This document shows positions 26,140 through 34,232 of a stretch of 58,397 nt of DNA, one piece after another (positions within the stretch are counted from its first letter, which is position 1; each line of letters starts with the position of its first letter). Source of the DNA: an uncultured Corynebacterium sp. Lineage in GTDB: Bacteria; Actinomycetota; Actinomycetes; Mycobacteriales; Mycobacteriaceae. The DNA lies in assembly GCF_946222985.1 (NCBI RefSeq), contig NZ_CAMIFY010000011.1, positions 1 through 58,397 of the forward strand. Reading direction: 5' to 3'. The position numbers and the translations under genes were made by a program. The notes under the pieces were generated by a model that saw only the letters and a program-made list of their open reading frames with translations, ran no database searches and was not told the origin of the DNA.

Positions 26140-27150
26140 CTAGGGCGCGATGCGCTTTTCGACGCGCGCGTACCCGGTCTCGGCCGCGTCGTACGCCGCG
26201 GCCCACCAGCCCGGGTGGTCGCGGTACCAGTCCACGGTCGCGGCGAGTCCTTCCCGGAAATCACCGTGGGCGGGTGCCCAGCCCAGGGAGCGGATCGAGG
26301 ACGGGTCGATGGCGTAGCGGCGGTCGTGTCCGGGACGGTCGGTGACGTGGATGAAGTCGTCGCGGTCCCGGCCGAAGGCGGCGAGGACGTCGCCGACGAC
26401 GTCGACGTTGGCGCGTTCGCCGTCGGCGCCGATGAGGTAGGTCTCGCCGATTTCGCCGCGGTCGAGGACCGCCCACACGGCGTCGTTGTGGTCGTCGACG
26501 TGGATCCAGTCGCGGACGTTGTCGCCGGTGCCGTAGAGGCGGGGGCGGCGATCGCGCAGCAGGCCGCAGATCTGGCGGGGGATGAACTTCTCCGGGTGCT
26601 GGCGGGGGCCGTAGTTGTTGGAGCAGTTGCTGATGGTCGCGGCCAGCCCGAAGCTGCGCACCCACGCGCGGACGAAGTGGTCGGCGGCCGCCTTCGACGC
26701 CGAGTACGGGCTCGACGGGGCGTAGGCGGTGTCGACGGTGAAGCGCGCCGGGTCGTCGAGCGCGAGGTCCCCGAAGACCTCGTCGGTGGAGATGTGGTGG
26801 AACCGCACGTCGTGGCGCACGCACGCCTTGAGCAGCGTCACCGTGCCCACGACGTTGGAGTCGACGAACGGGTCGGCATCGCGCAGGGAGTTGTCGTTGT
26901 GGCTTTCGGCGGCGAAGTGCACCACCGCGTCATGCTTGGCGACGAGACGGTCGACCAGTGCGGCGTCGCGCACGTCGCCCTCGACGACCTCGCAGACGTA
27001 TTCGCCGCCGTTGTCCCGCAGGCTGTCCGGATTGGCCGCGTAGGTGAACGCGTCGAGCACGGTGACGTCGACGTTCGGGCGGGTGGCCAGCGTCCGCAGC
27101 ACGAAGTTCGAGCCGATGAAACCGGCGCCGCCGGTGACGAGGATGCGCAT
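26140..27150 (-). CDS. rmlB: dTDP-glucose 4,6-dehydratase
   Basis: 336 residues, short-chain dehydrogenase fold. Second step of dTDP-rhamnose synthesis. NAD site VTGGAGFIGSNFVLR at residues 5-19; catalytic STDEVFGDL (where TDEVYG is more usual, but Asp and Glu are kept) and YSASKAAADH (YxxxK). The ATG lies 6 nt behind TACGGT, so leaderless. First gene of the rml row. Confidence 0.96.
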   Translation of the reverse strand: MRILVTGGAGFIGSNFVLRTLATRPNVDVTVLDAFTYAANPDSLRDNGGEYVCEVVEGDVRDAALVDRLVAKHDAVVHFAAESHNDNSLRDADPFVDSNVVGTVTLLKACVRHDVRFHHISTDEVFGDLALDDPARFTVDTAYAPSSPYSASKAAADHFVRAWVRSFGLAATISNCSNNYGPRQHPEKFIPRQICGLLRDRRPRLYGTGDNVRDWIHVDDHNDAVWAVLDRGEIGETYLIGADGERANVDVVGDVLAAFGRDRDDFIHVTDRPGHDRRYAIDPSSIRSLGWAPAHGDFREGLAATVDWYRDHPGWWAAAYDAAETGYARVEKRIAP

Positions 27151-27210
27151 GGGCCAACCGTACCCCGCGGCCCGGACCCGGCCGGAGCTCTACGGGGCGG
27201 CTGCCCCGGA

Positions 27211-27268
27211 TCTCAAGTGCCGCGTTTCAGGACCGAGCTTTGGGCCCTGATTCTCAGTACCGGGTTTC
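27211..27268. repeat. Two direct copies of a 17-18 base word
   Basis: TCTCAAGTGCCGCGTTTC (27211-27228) returns as TCTCAGTACCGGGTTTC (27252-27268), with one gap and two changes, around GAGCTTTGGGCCC. The second copy covers the stop codon of the neighbouring gene. The core GCTTTGGGC also occurs in the 24.4 kb inverted repeat. Confidence 0.5.
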
Positions 27269-27604
27269 GCCCTCGCGCGGGGCGGTGGCCCACATGGTCA
27301 GCACGAGCACGCCGGCGACGAAGAACGCCCCGCCGACGACCTCGACCCACGCGGGGGAATCGTCGGCCCAGTCGGCGATGGTGAGCACCGCGCCGACGGC
27401 GACGAGCCCGAGTGCGGCCCACAGCGCCCGTCGCGTGCCGAAACGGCGGATGACGCCCGGCGGCGCGAAGGCCGCCATGACCATGGCCACGCCGGCGACC
27501 ATCGTCACCTCGCCCAGCCCGCCCGGGGCCAGCACGGTGAACAGCAGGCCGATGGCGAGCAGGAAACCACCCAGGGTCAGGGACCCCCGATTCGTCGTGC
27601 GCAT
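27254..27604 (-). CDS. Small four-helix membrane protein
   Basis: 116 residues with about four hydrophobic helices (residues 10-30, 33-50, 58-78, 87-107). I do not recognise the family. It overlaps the ccsB stop by ATGA, so it is translated with the cytochrome c assembly genes, and small membrane proteins of this kind are common at this place. The gene ends inside a short intergenic repeat. Confidence 0.72.
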   Translation of the reverse strand: MRTTNRGSLTLGGFLLAIGLLFTVLAPGGLGEVTMVAGVAMVMAAFAPPGVIRRFGTRRALWAALGLVAVGAVLTIADWADDSPAWVEVVGGAFFVAGVLVLTMWATAPREGETRY

Positions 27605-28674
27605 CAGTTCAGGCCGGCGTAGGAGTGCAGGCCGGAGACGACCATGTTGATGAAGAAGAGGTTGAAGATCATCGTCGCCAAGCCGAGGATGTTGATCCAC
27701 GCGGCCGCGGCGTTGCGCCAACCCGACGTCGCGCGGGCGTGGAGGTAGGCGGCGTAGATGATCCAGGAGACGAACGAGACCGTCTCCTTCGGGTCCCAGC
27801 CCCAGAACCGGCCCCACGCGGCCTCGGCCCAGATGGCGCCGAACACGACGCCCAGGCCGAACAGCGGGAAGCCCCAGATGGCGGTGCGGTAGGCCACGGC
27901 GTCGAGGCTCTTGGCCGTCGGCAGCGGCATGGCCAGCTTGCCGAAGAAGCCCTTCTCCGCGCCCTTCGGCTGCTTCAGGCGCAGCAGGTAGAGCAGCGAG
28001 GCGATGCCGGAGATGAGGAAGATGCCGCCGCCGACGGAGACCGTGGAGACGTGGATCGGGAACCAGAACGACTGCAGCGCGGGCACCACCGGCGCCGACT
28101 CGGCGTAGAGCGACGTGCCGCCGTAGAACATCAGGGCCGCGACCGGGGTGAGCAGCCAGGGCCAGAACACCCGCATTTCGTTGCGGCGCAGCACCACCGC
28201 GGCGATGACCATGGCGAACAGGCTGAACAGCGAGATGTACTCGTAGAGGTTGCCCCACGGGAAACGCTCGGCGGACAGGCCGCGCAGGATGACCGACGCC
28301 AGGTGGACGGCCACGCCGACGTAGAGGATCATCTCGGCCATCGCGCCGATGGACCCGGCCTTGCGGAACTTCGCGGCCACGGCCTCGGAGTCGTTCGCGT
28401 CGGCGCCGTAGGAATCGGAGGTCGCCCCGACTGCGGTGGCGCCGGGCGTCTCGCCCGGCACGTCACCGGCGGATCCCGTCGACGCACCCGAGCCGACCAG
28501 GACCCGCTCCCCCGCGTCGGTGCGCGCCTCGGCGCGGGCTTCGGCCCGGGCCTCCAGCGCGGACAGCCGGCGCACGTAGTAGGCGATGAACACGAGCAAC
28601 GCCAGGCAGTACAGGGCGAAGGCCGTGAAGTAGGACCAGTCGGAGTACTGCGCCAGTGTCTGGTTGACGGGCAT
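27604..28674 (-). CDS. ccsB: Cytochrome c biogenesis protein CcsB (CcsA/ResC family)
   Basis: 356 residues, about eight membrane helices. With ResB it forms the system II haem exporter and ligase that attaches haem to apocytochrome c outside the membrane. The Trp-rich haem motif WGRFWGWDPKETVSFVSW and flanking His (PIHVSTVSVGG, AAYLHARATSG) are present. Between helix 1 and the rest lies a hydrophilic insertion of about 70 residues rich in Ala/Glu/Arg and Gly/Ala/Thr. The start at MPVNQTLAQYSD has AGGAA in front. Confidence 0.93.
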   Translation of the reverse strand: MPVNQTLAQYSDWSYFTAFALYCLALLVFIAYYVRRLSALEARAEARAEARTDAGERVLVGSGASTGSAGDVPGETPGATAVGATSDSYGADANDSEAVAAKFRKAGSIGAMAEMILYVGVAVHLASVILRGLSAERFPWGNLYEYISLFSLFAMVIAAVVLRRNEMRVFWPWLLTPVAALMFYGGTSLYAESAPVVPALQSFWFPIHVSTVSVGGGIFLISGIASLLYLLRLKQPKGAEKGFFGKLAMPLPTAKSLDAVAYRTAIWGFPLFGLGVVFGAIWAEAAWGRFWGWDPKETVSFVSWIIYAAYLHARATSGWRNAAAAWINILGLATMIFNLFFINMVVSGLHSYAGLN

Positions 28675-28784
28675 CGGTGCCGTTTCCTGTCTATTCCGGG
28701 TATCGGACGATCGGGTATGACCGTAGTCCCGGTCCCCGGCATTTCCCAACCCCGGGGGGCATTGCCGCAGGCGGGGTGGTTCCA

Positions 28785-28809
28785 GCTTGACGACGGGACG
28801 TCGTCAAGC
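28785..28809 (-). other. Hairpin between resB and ccsB
   Basis: GCTTGACGAC and GTCGTCAAGC form a perfect 10-base stem around five bases. No T-run follows on the minus strand, so it is more likely an RNA-processing or stability element inside the operon than a terminator. Confidence 0.45.
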
Positions 28810-28818
28810 GGGAAAACC

Positions 28819-30495
28819 TCATTCGTCCTCGGGCTCCGGGCGACCGAGCACCCCGCGGACGAACTCGTCGAACTCGTCGCCCCAGCCCGCGCGGTCGGTG
28901 CGCGCCAGGCCGCCGAACTCGACGCGCGTGACCGTCTCCGACACCGGATGCAGGCGCACCCACAGGCGGCGACGCTTGACGGCCAGGGACACGACCAGGC
29001 CGGCCAACATGGCGATCGCCGACCACAGCACCGCCATCTGCGTCGGATCGTGCGAGACCTGGAGGTTGACGAACTCCTTGGCGCCGAGGAACTCCAGCTC
29101 CGTGCCGTCGTCGAGGGTGACCGACTCGCCCTCCTCCAGGTTGACGCGGTCGATCTTCTCCAGCTGACCCGAGTGCATCAGATCGCGGTCCAGGGAGAAC
29201 AACTGCTGACTGCGGCCGGTGTCCAGGCCCGCGTCGCCGCGGTAGACGTCGACGGCGACGGCCGGGTCGTTCATCGCCGGGTACACCGACGTCAACAGCT
29301 GGCCGCTCTCACCGGAGAACTCCGCGGTCGGGGCGAACAGGCCCTCGACGGCGATCTGGTTCTGGCGACGCTCGTAGAGGTCCGGGTACATGCCCGCCGG
29401 CGGGTCGAAGCGCATCGCGCCCGACGACAGGAAGAACGTCGGATCATCCGGGCGGAACTGCACGATCGAGGTGCGCGACTCGCCGTTGGGCCAGGTGACC
29501 TTCATCGCCGGCGCGAAGCCGTGGCCCTGCAGGTACACGCGGTCGTCGCCGACGCGCAGCGGGTGATTGACGCGCAGCGTCTGCTCGTTCCAGGACTCCA
29601 CCGGGTCGCGCATGCCGTCCTCGTCGGTCCAGCGGATGTTCGAGGTGAACATCTCCGCCTGACCGTTGGGCAGGTAGTCGGCGACGAAGTCGAGCACCTG
29701 CACGCAGAAGGGGTTGAGGCCGGTGCCGTCGAAGGTGTTGCCCGAGCGCAGCGAATCGTAGTTGGCCGCGGCGGTGTTGCAGAACGGCGTGTTCACCGCG
29801 CCCTGGACCGCTTCTTCCTGGATCTCCGTGCCGGTGTCGGTGATGAGGATGACCTGGCCCTCGTAGTAGACCAGGCGGCCGGCGGCGATGGTCAGCAGCA
29901 GCGCGACGAGGCCGAGGTGGAAGACCAGGTTGCCGAACTCGCGCAGGTAGCCGCGCTCGGCGGAGAACGACGGCGCACCCGCGCGGTCCTCGTCGGCCGG
30001 GGTTTCGGTGACCTTCCAGCGCTTGAGGCGCGATCGGACGTCGGCCGTGACCTCGTCGATGGGGCGATCGACGGTGCCGTCGTCGCTCATCGGCAACCGG
30101 CCGAGATTCTTCGGCGCGCGCGCCGGCGCCGAGCGCATCGCCTTCCAGTGGTCGATCGTGCGCGGGATGATGCAGCCGACCAACGAAATGAACAGCAGGA
30201 CGTAGATGGCGGTGAACCAGATCGACGAGAAGACGTCGAAAAGCTGGAGTCGATCGAAGATCTCCGCCATCGTGCCGTTATTCGCCAGGTACTCGTCGAC
30301 CTTCGATTCCGACAGCGACCTCTGCGGCAGCAGCGCACCCGGGATGGCGGCGAAGGCCAGCAGGAACAGCAGGATCAGCGCGGTGCGCATGCTGGTCAGC
30401 CAGCGCCACGCGGCGCGGATCGGGCGGATCACGCGGGAGGCCGAGGAACCGCGGACGGCGGTGGCGCCGTGCGGGGCCTGCGGGGTGGTCGGCAT
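28819..30495 (-). CDS. resB: Cytochrome c biogenesis protein ResB
   Basis: 558 residues. Partner of CcsB in system II haem delivery. There are three N-terminal membrane helices (including MRTALILLFLLAFAAIPG and IYVLLFISLVGCIIPRT), a fourth after FGNLVFHLGLVALLLTIA, a large extracytoplasmic domain and one C-terminal helix (AVLWSAIAMLAGLVVSL). Two Cys (NTPFCNTAA and LNPFCVQVL) lie in the outer domain. An ATG four codons earlier touches the AAGGAG site, so the second ATG is preferred. Confidence 0.94.
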   Translation of the reverse strand: MPTTPQAPHGATAVRGSSASRVIRPIRAAWRWLTSMRTALILLFLLAFAAIPGALLPQRSLSESKVDEYLANNGTMAEIFDRLQLFDVFSSIWFTAIYVLLFISLVGCIIPRTIDHWKAMRSAPARAPKNLGRLPMSDDGTVDRPIDEVTADVRSRLKRWKVTETPADEDRAGAPSFSAERGYLREFGNLVFHLGLVALLLTIAAGRLVYYEGQVILITDTGTEIQEEAVQGAVNTPFCNTAAANYDSLRSGNTFDGTGLNPFCVQVLDFVADYLPNGQAEMFTSNIRWTDEDGMRDPVESWNEQTLRVNHPLRVGDDRVYLQGHGFAPAMKVTWPNGESRTSIVQFRPDDPTFFLSSGAMRFDPPAGMYPDLYERRQNQIAVEGLFAPTAEFSGESGQLLTSVYPAMNDPAVAVDVYRGDAGLDTGRSQQLFSLDRDLMHSGQLEKIDRVNLEEGESVTLDDGTELEFLGAKEFVNLQVSHDPTQMAVLWSAIAMLAGLVVSLAVKRRRLWVRLHPVSETVTRVEFGGLARTDRAGWGDEFDEFVRGVLGRPEPEDE

Positions 30496-30511
30496 GTGTG
30501 GTGCCATCTCC

Positions 30512-31402
30512 TTAAATCGGTGTCACCGTGTCGGTGATGAACGCAACCTGGATCCAGTTGACGAACATGTCCCAGATGCCCGTGACCAGCGCGATGCCCA
30601 CCAGAACGAGCATCACGCCACCGACCATCTGGATCGTGCGGGAATTGCGGCGCAGCCAATCGACGCCCTTCATCGCGCGGGCCGAACCCAGCGCGACGAG
30701 GATGAACGGCAAGCCCAGGCCCATGCAGTAGGCGATGATCAACGCCACCCCGCGGGCGGCGGTGAGGCCCTCGGTGCCCGCGGAGACGGAGATGATCGCC
30801 GTCAGCGTCGGCCCCAGGCACGGCGTCCAGCCCAGTGCGAAGACCGCCCCGAGCAGCGGGGCGCCGAGCCAGGTGGTCCATCGCTTGGGGACCATCCGGG
30901 TGTCGCGCTGCAGCGCCGGGACCATGCCCATGAACACCAGGCCCATGACGATGGTGACGACGCCGCCGATGATCGTCAGCGTGCGCGCCTCGACGCGCAG
31001 GGTGGAGACCAGGCCGAAGACCGAGGCGGAGCCCAGCACGAAGATCACCGTGAACCCGGCGACGAAGAGCACCGCCGCCAGGCCCACTCGGCCGCGGACT
31101 TTTCGGGGGTTGGCCACGGCGGTGGCGCCGCGGGCGGGGTCCGGGGCGGAACCCGGACCTGAACCCGAGCCCGGGGTGGAACCCGAGCCCGAGCCCGGGG
31201 CGCCGACCGGTCCGCGCTGCATTTCGCCGGCCGCGCCCGAGATGCCGGTCAGGTACGAGACGTACCCGGGCACCAGCGGAATGACGCAGGGGCTGGCGAA
31301 GGACACCAGGCCGGCGGCCGCGGCCGCGAGCAACGCCAGGAACAGGGGTCCCTGCGCCGCCGCGTCCGCGAACGCGTCACCGATACCGGAGGCGAGGACC
31401 AT
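30512..31402 (-). CDS. ccdA: Thiol-disulfide transporter CcdA
   Basis: 296 residues, six membrane helices. It passes electrons from cytoplasmic thioredoxin across the membrane to ResA. Both redox motifs are intact: FASPCVIPLVPGYVSYL and GWTPCLGPTL. After the first helix there is a low-complexity Gly/Ser/Pro/Ala insertion (about residues 62-92), built at DNA level from repeats of a GAACCCGAGCCCGG-like unit. Its ATG directly follows the resA stop. Confidence 0.94.
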   Translation of the reverse strand: MVLASGIGDAFADAAAQGPLFLALLAAAAAGLVSFASPCVIPLVPGYVSYLTGISGAAGEMQRGPVGAPGSGSGSTPGSGSGPGSAPDPARGATAVANPRKVRGRVGLAAVLFVAGFTVIFVLGSASVFGLVSTLRVEARTLTIIGGVVTIVMGLVFMGMVPALQRDTRMVPKRWTTWLGAPLLGAVFALGWTPCLGPTLTAIISVSAGTEGLTAARGVALIIAYCMGLGLPFILVALGSARAMKGVDWLRRNSRTIQMVGGVMLVLVGIALVTGIWDMFVNWIQVAFITDTVTPI

Positions 31403-32017
31403 CTAGGCCTCCCGGCCCTCGGCCGCAACGCGGCTGACGGCGTCCCACAGCTCCGTCTGGCTGACCTCCTTGAGGAACACCACCGCCGGGCGATGCTCCC
31501 GATCCAGGATGACCGTCGTGGGGATCACCGAGGCGGGGATGCCGCCCAGCGCGGCGGCGTTGACGAACGGCGGGTCGTAAATCGACGGGTAGGTCAGGCC
31601 GTTGTCCTCGACGAAGTCGCGCGGCGCCGAAATGACGTTGTCGCGGACGTTGATGCCGAGCATCGTGCCGATGTCCTCGGCCTGCATCTTCTCGTGCACG
31701 GCCTGCAGATCGTCGGACTCCGAACGGCACGGGGCGCACCACTGACCCCAGGCGTTGAGGACGACCATCTCGCCGTCGAAGTCGGACAGGTGGATCTCCT
31801 CGCCCTCCTCCATCAGCGATTCGCCGTAGACGTCGGCGACCGGGGCGCGTTCCTCCGGCGCGTATTCGACGACCGTCTGGCCGCCGGGCGTGGAGAACTG
31901 GAACGTGCCGCCGATGGCCACCGCGTCATGGCCGACGGTGTCGTCCGAACATGCTGCCAACGACGCGGTCAGGGCGATGCCCGCCACTGCGGCGATGGTG
32001 CGGATCATGGGGCGCAT
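31403..32017 (-). CDS. resA: ResA-like membrane-bound thioredoxin (lipoprotein)
   Basis: 204 residues. It reduces the haem-binding Cys pair of apocytochrome c. A lipoprotein signal with lipobox SLAAC places the lipid-bound Cys at about residue 23; the TlpA/thioredoxin domain has AWGQWCAPCRSE with the CxxC pair, and the cis-Pro in VIPTTVIL. First gene of resA-ccdA-resB-ccsB. A perfect 15-base palindrome lies about 100 bases upstream. Confidence 0.93.
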   Translation of the reverse strand: MRPMIRTIAAVAGIALTASLAACSDDTVGHDAVAIGGTFQFSTPGGQTVVEYAPEERAPVADVYGESLMEEGEEIHLSDFDGEMVVLNAWGQWCAPCRSESDDLQAVHEKMQAEDIGTMLGINVRDNVISAPRDFVEDNGLTYPSIYDPPFVNAAALGGIPASVIPTTVILDREHRPAVVFLKEVSQTELWDAVSRVAAEGREA

Positions 32018-32118
32018 TCGAGCCGTCCGTTTCTGGGTCTGGGTCGTGTCGTGGATCGGAGGGCGGGGCGGAGCCCGGGGGCCGGGCTACGCGAAGCCCG
32101 CCCGGGGATGCCCGGAGG

Positions 32119-32133
32119 GGTTTCCTAGAAACC
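32119..32133. promoter_or_regulatory. Perfect palindrome upstream of resA
   Basis: GGTTTC-CTA-GAAACC, six-base arms with a three-base centre, between the mutase-like gene and resA. On the minus strand it is preceded by TTAGG, so the left half recalls a DtxR/IdeR half-site, but the right half does not fit that consensus. The possible regulator is unknown. Confidence 0.35.
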
Positions 32134-32160
32134 TAACCAACGGTGGGGTCCGAAACCGAA

Positions 32161-32820
32161 TCAGAGGTGCCCGGCCGGCTCCGAATAACGCACGTCGACG
32201 ATCGTGTCGCCGAGGTAGACCAGCGACGTCACCGACGACAGGTCGCACTGGCGGTCCGCCGGGTTGTGGGCCAGGCGCAGCCCCCGGGCCCGCCGGGCGG
32301 CGGCGACGACGCACAGCTGGTGGGTGACGATCACGACCTCGTGGCCCTCCGCGGCCTCGCGGGCGCGGTCGATGGCGCGGAACATGCGGTCGGCGATGTC
32401 CTCGTAGGGCTCGCCCCAGCTGGGCACGCTCGGCCGGCGCAGGCGCGGCCAGTAGCGGGGGTTCCACAGGTCGGAATCCCAGCCCTTGACGTGCAGCCCC
32501 TCGAAGGAGTTGCCCGCCTCGATCACGTCGGCGTCGACGACGGGCTCCAGTCCCGTGACGCGGGTGAGGGGCTCCGACGTCTCGCGGGTGCGCTGCAGCG
32601 GCGAGCACACCAGATGCGCGACGTCGTGGCCGGCGAAGGACTCGGCGGTGGCGATCGCCATCGCACGACCGCGGTCGGACAACCGGTAGCCCGGCAGCCG
32701 CCCGTAGAGGATCTTCGAGGGATTGTGGACCTCGCCGTGGCGGACGAGGTGCACGATCGTGCGCGGGGAATGGACGGTGTCGTGATCCCGGCGCGTCGTG
32801 TCGGTCGAAGCGGCGCTCAC
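32161..32820 (-). CDS. Histidine phosphatase family protein (phosphoglycerate-mutase-like)
   Basis: 219 residues. The catalytic loop HLVRHGEVHNP and the later VIVTHQLCVVAAARRA supply both active-site His; CSPLQRTRETSEPL is the family arginine stretch. The substrate is unknown; the conserved place between hemL and resA in relatives does not settle it. The real glycolytic enzyme is gpmA at 54 kb. GTG start overlaps the hemL stop (GTGA), so it is translationally coupled to hemL. Confidence 0.9.
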   Translation of the reverse strand: MSAASTDTTRRDHDTVHSPRTIVHLVRHGEVHNPSKILYGRLPGYRLSDRGRAMAIATAESFAGHDVAHLVCSPLQRTRETSEPLTRVTGLEPVVDADVIEAGNSFEGLHVKGWDSDLWNPRYWPRLRRPSVPSWGEPYEDIADRMFRAIDRAREAAEGHEVVIVTHQLCVVAAARRARGLRLAHNPADRQCDLSSVTSLVYLGDTIVDVRYSEPAGHL

Positions 32821-34145
32821 CGGTCGGTCTCCTCGGCGGCGGCCGCGGCCTTCGCGGCGATGCGGGCGGCGGACTCGATGATCTCGAAGTCGGCGTCGGT
32901 CATCGCGGAGGAGACGAACCACGTCTCGAAGCAGCTCGGCGGGGCGTAGACCCCGTTGTCCAGCAGAGCGTGGAAGAACGCCGGGTAGCGGAAGGTCTCC
33001 GCGGCCTTCATGTCGGCGAAGTTGCGGCCCTCGCCCTCGGCGAAGCGCGGGGAGAAGAAGGTCGCCGCGCGCTGGATGTGGTGGGCGACGCCCTCGGCCG
33101 ACAGCGCGTCGGAGAGGATGCCCGCCATCCGGTCGGCGTTGGCGGCCACGGTGGCGTGGACCGACTCGTCGGCCGCGCGCAGGCTGGCCAGGCCGGCGGC
33201 CACGGAAAGGGGGTTTCCGGACAGCGTTCCCGCCTGGTAGACGGGGCCCTGCGGGGCGAGGTGCTCCATGATGTCGCGACGGCCGCCGAAGGCCGCGGCG
33301 GGCAGGCCGCCGGAGACGACCTTGCCGAAGGTGGTCAGGTCGCCGGCGACGCCGTCGATGCCGTACCAGCCCTTGGCCGAGGTGCGGAAACCGGTCATGA
33401 CCTCGTCGAGGACGAGCAGCGCGCCATCGGCGTGGGCGATGCGCTTGAGCTCGGCGTTGAAGCCCTCGTCCGGGGCGACGGTGCCCATGTTGCCGGCGGC
33501 CGCTTCGGCGATGATGCAGGCGATCTCGCCCGGGTTGTCCGCGAAGGCGCGGCGCACGGCGTCGAGATCGTTGTAGGGCACGACGATGGTGTCGGCCGCC
33601 GCGGCGCCGGTGACGCCGGGCGAATCGGGCAGGCCGAACGTGGCGACGCCGGAACCGGCCGACGCCAGCAGCGCGTCGACGTGACCGTGGTAGCAACCGT
33701 CGAACTTCACGACCTTGCCGCGACCGGTGAATCCGCGGGCCAGGCGGACGGCGGACATGGTGGCCTCCGTGCCGGAGTTGACCAGTCGGACCTCCTCGAC
33801 GGAGGTGCGGTCGATGATCTCCTGCGCCAGCTCGGTCTCGCCCGAGGTGGGGGCGCCGAAGGACAGGCCGCGGCCGGCGGCCTCGCGCACCGCGTCGACG
33901 ACGGCGGGGTGGGCGTGGCCCATGAGCATCGGGCCCCAGGAGCAGACCAGATCGACGTACTCGTTGCCGTCGACGTCGGTCAGACGGGATCCGGCGGCCG
34001 ATTCGATGAACCGGGGCGTGCCGCCGACCGAGCCGAAGGCACGCACCGGGGAGTTCACCCCGCCCGGGGTCACCGCGCGGGCGCCGTCGAACAGGCGAGC
34101 CGAAGTTTCCGTGTGCAGGGATGAGGTCCGATCGGGTGTAGTCAC
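32817..34145 (-). CDS. hemL: Glutamate-1-semialdehyde 2,1-aminomutase
   Basis: 442 residues. PLP enzyme that makes 5-aminolevulinate from glutamate-1-semialdehyde, the product of HemA. LVNSGTEATMSAVRLAR, LVLDEVMTGFR and the PLP-binding Lys275 in DLTTFGKVVSGGLP are intact. The GTG start (VTTPDRTSS) lies 7 nt behind TACGAT, so it is leaderless and not dependent on the genes upstream. In C. glutamicum, from memory, hemE and hemY directly precede it; here an ATPase-like gene does. Confidence 0.96.
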   Translation of the reverse strand: MTTPDRTSSLHTETSARLFDGARAVTPGGVNSPVRAFGSVGGTPRFIESAAGSRLTDVDGNEYVDLVCSWGPMLMGHAHPAVVDAVREAAGRGLSFGAPTSGETELAQEIIDRTSVEEVRLVNSGTEATMSAVRLARGFTGRGKVVKFDGCYHGHVDALLASAGSGVATFGLPDSPGVTGAAAADTIVVPYNDLDAVRRAFADNPGEIACIIAEAAAGNMGTVAPDEGFNAELKRIAHADGALLVLDEVMTGFRTSAKGWYGIDGVAGDLTTFGKVVSGGLPAAAFGGRRDIMEHLAPQGPVYQAGTLSGNPLSVAAGLASLRAADESVHATVAANADRMAGILSDALSAEGVAHHIQRAATFFSPRFAEGEGRNFADMKAAETFRYPAFFHALLDNGVYAPPSCFETWFVSSAMTDADFEIIESAARIAAKAAAAAEETDR

Positions 34146-34232
34146 GCCGACCATCGTAGGTAAGCCACCGCTGACCGGGCCAACCCGCCCCGCGGCGGGA
34201 TCGCCCCCGCCCGGCGGGTCACCCGCGGCGCG

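Noticed and set aside
27625..30537. Plus-strand open frame of 970 codons opposite ccsB and resB
   Set aside because: Antisense shadow: the minus-strand frames are complete membrane proteins with known motifs, and the plus frame is His/Arg/Asp-rich without structure.
31140..31215. Mobile or repeat element in ccdA
   Set aside because: The repeated GAACCCGAGCCCGG-like units stay in frame and only lengthen a Gly/Ser/Pro linker between two membrane helices.
33000..33696. Possible extension of the mutase-like protein into hemL
   Set aside because: The upstream part is an out-of-frame reading of hemL; the GTG overlapping the hemL stop gives the normal family length.
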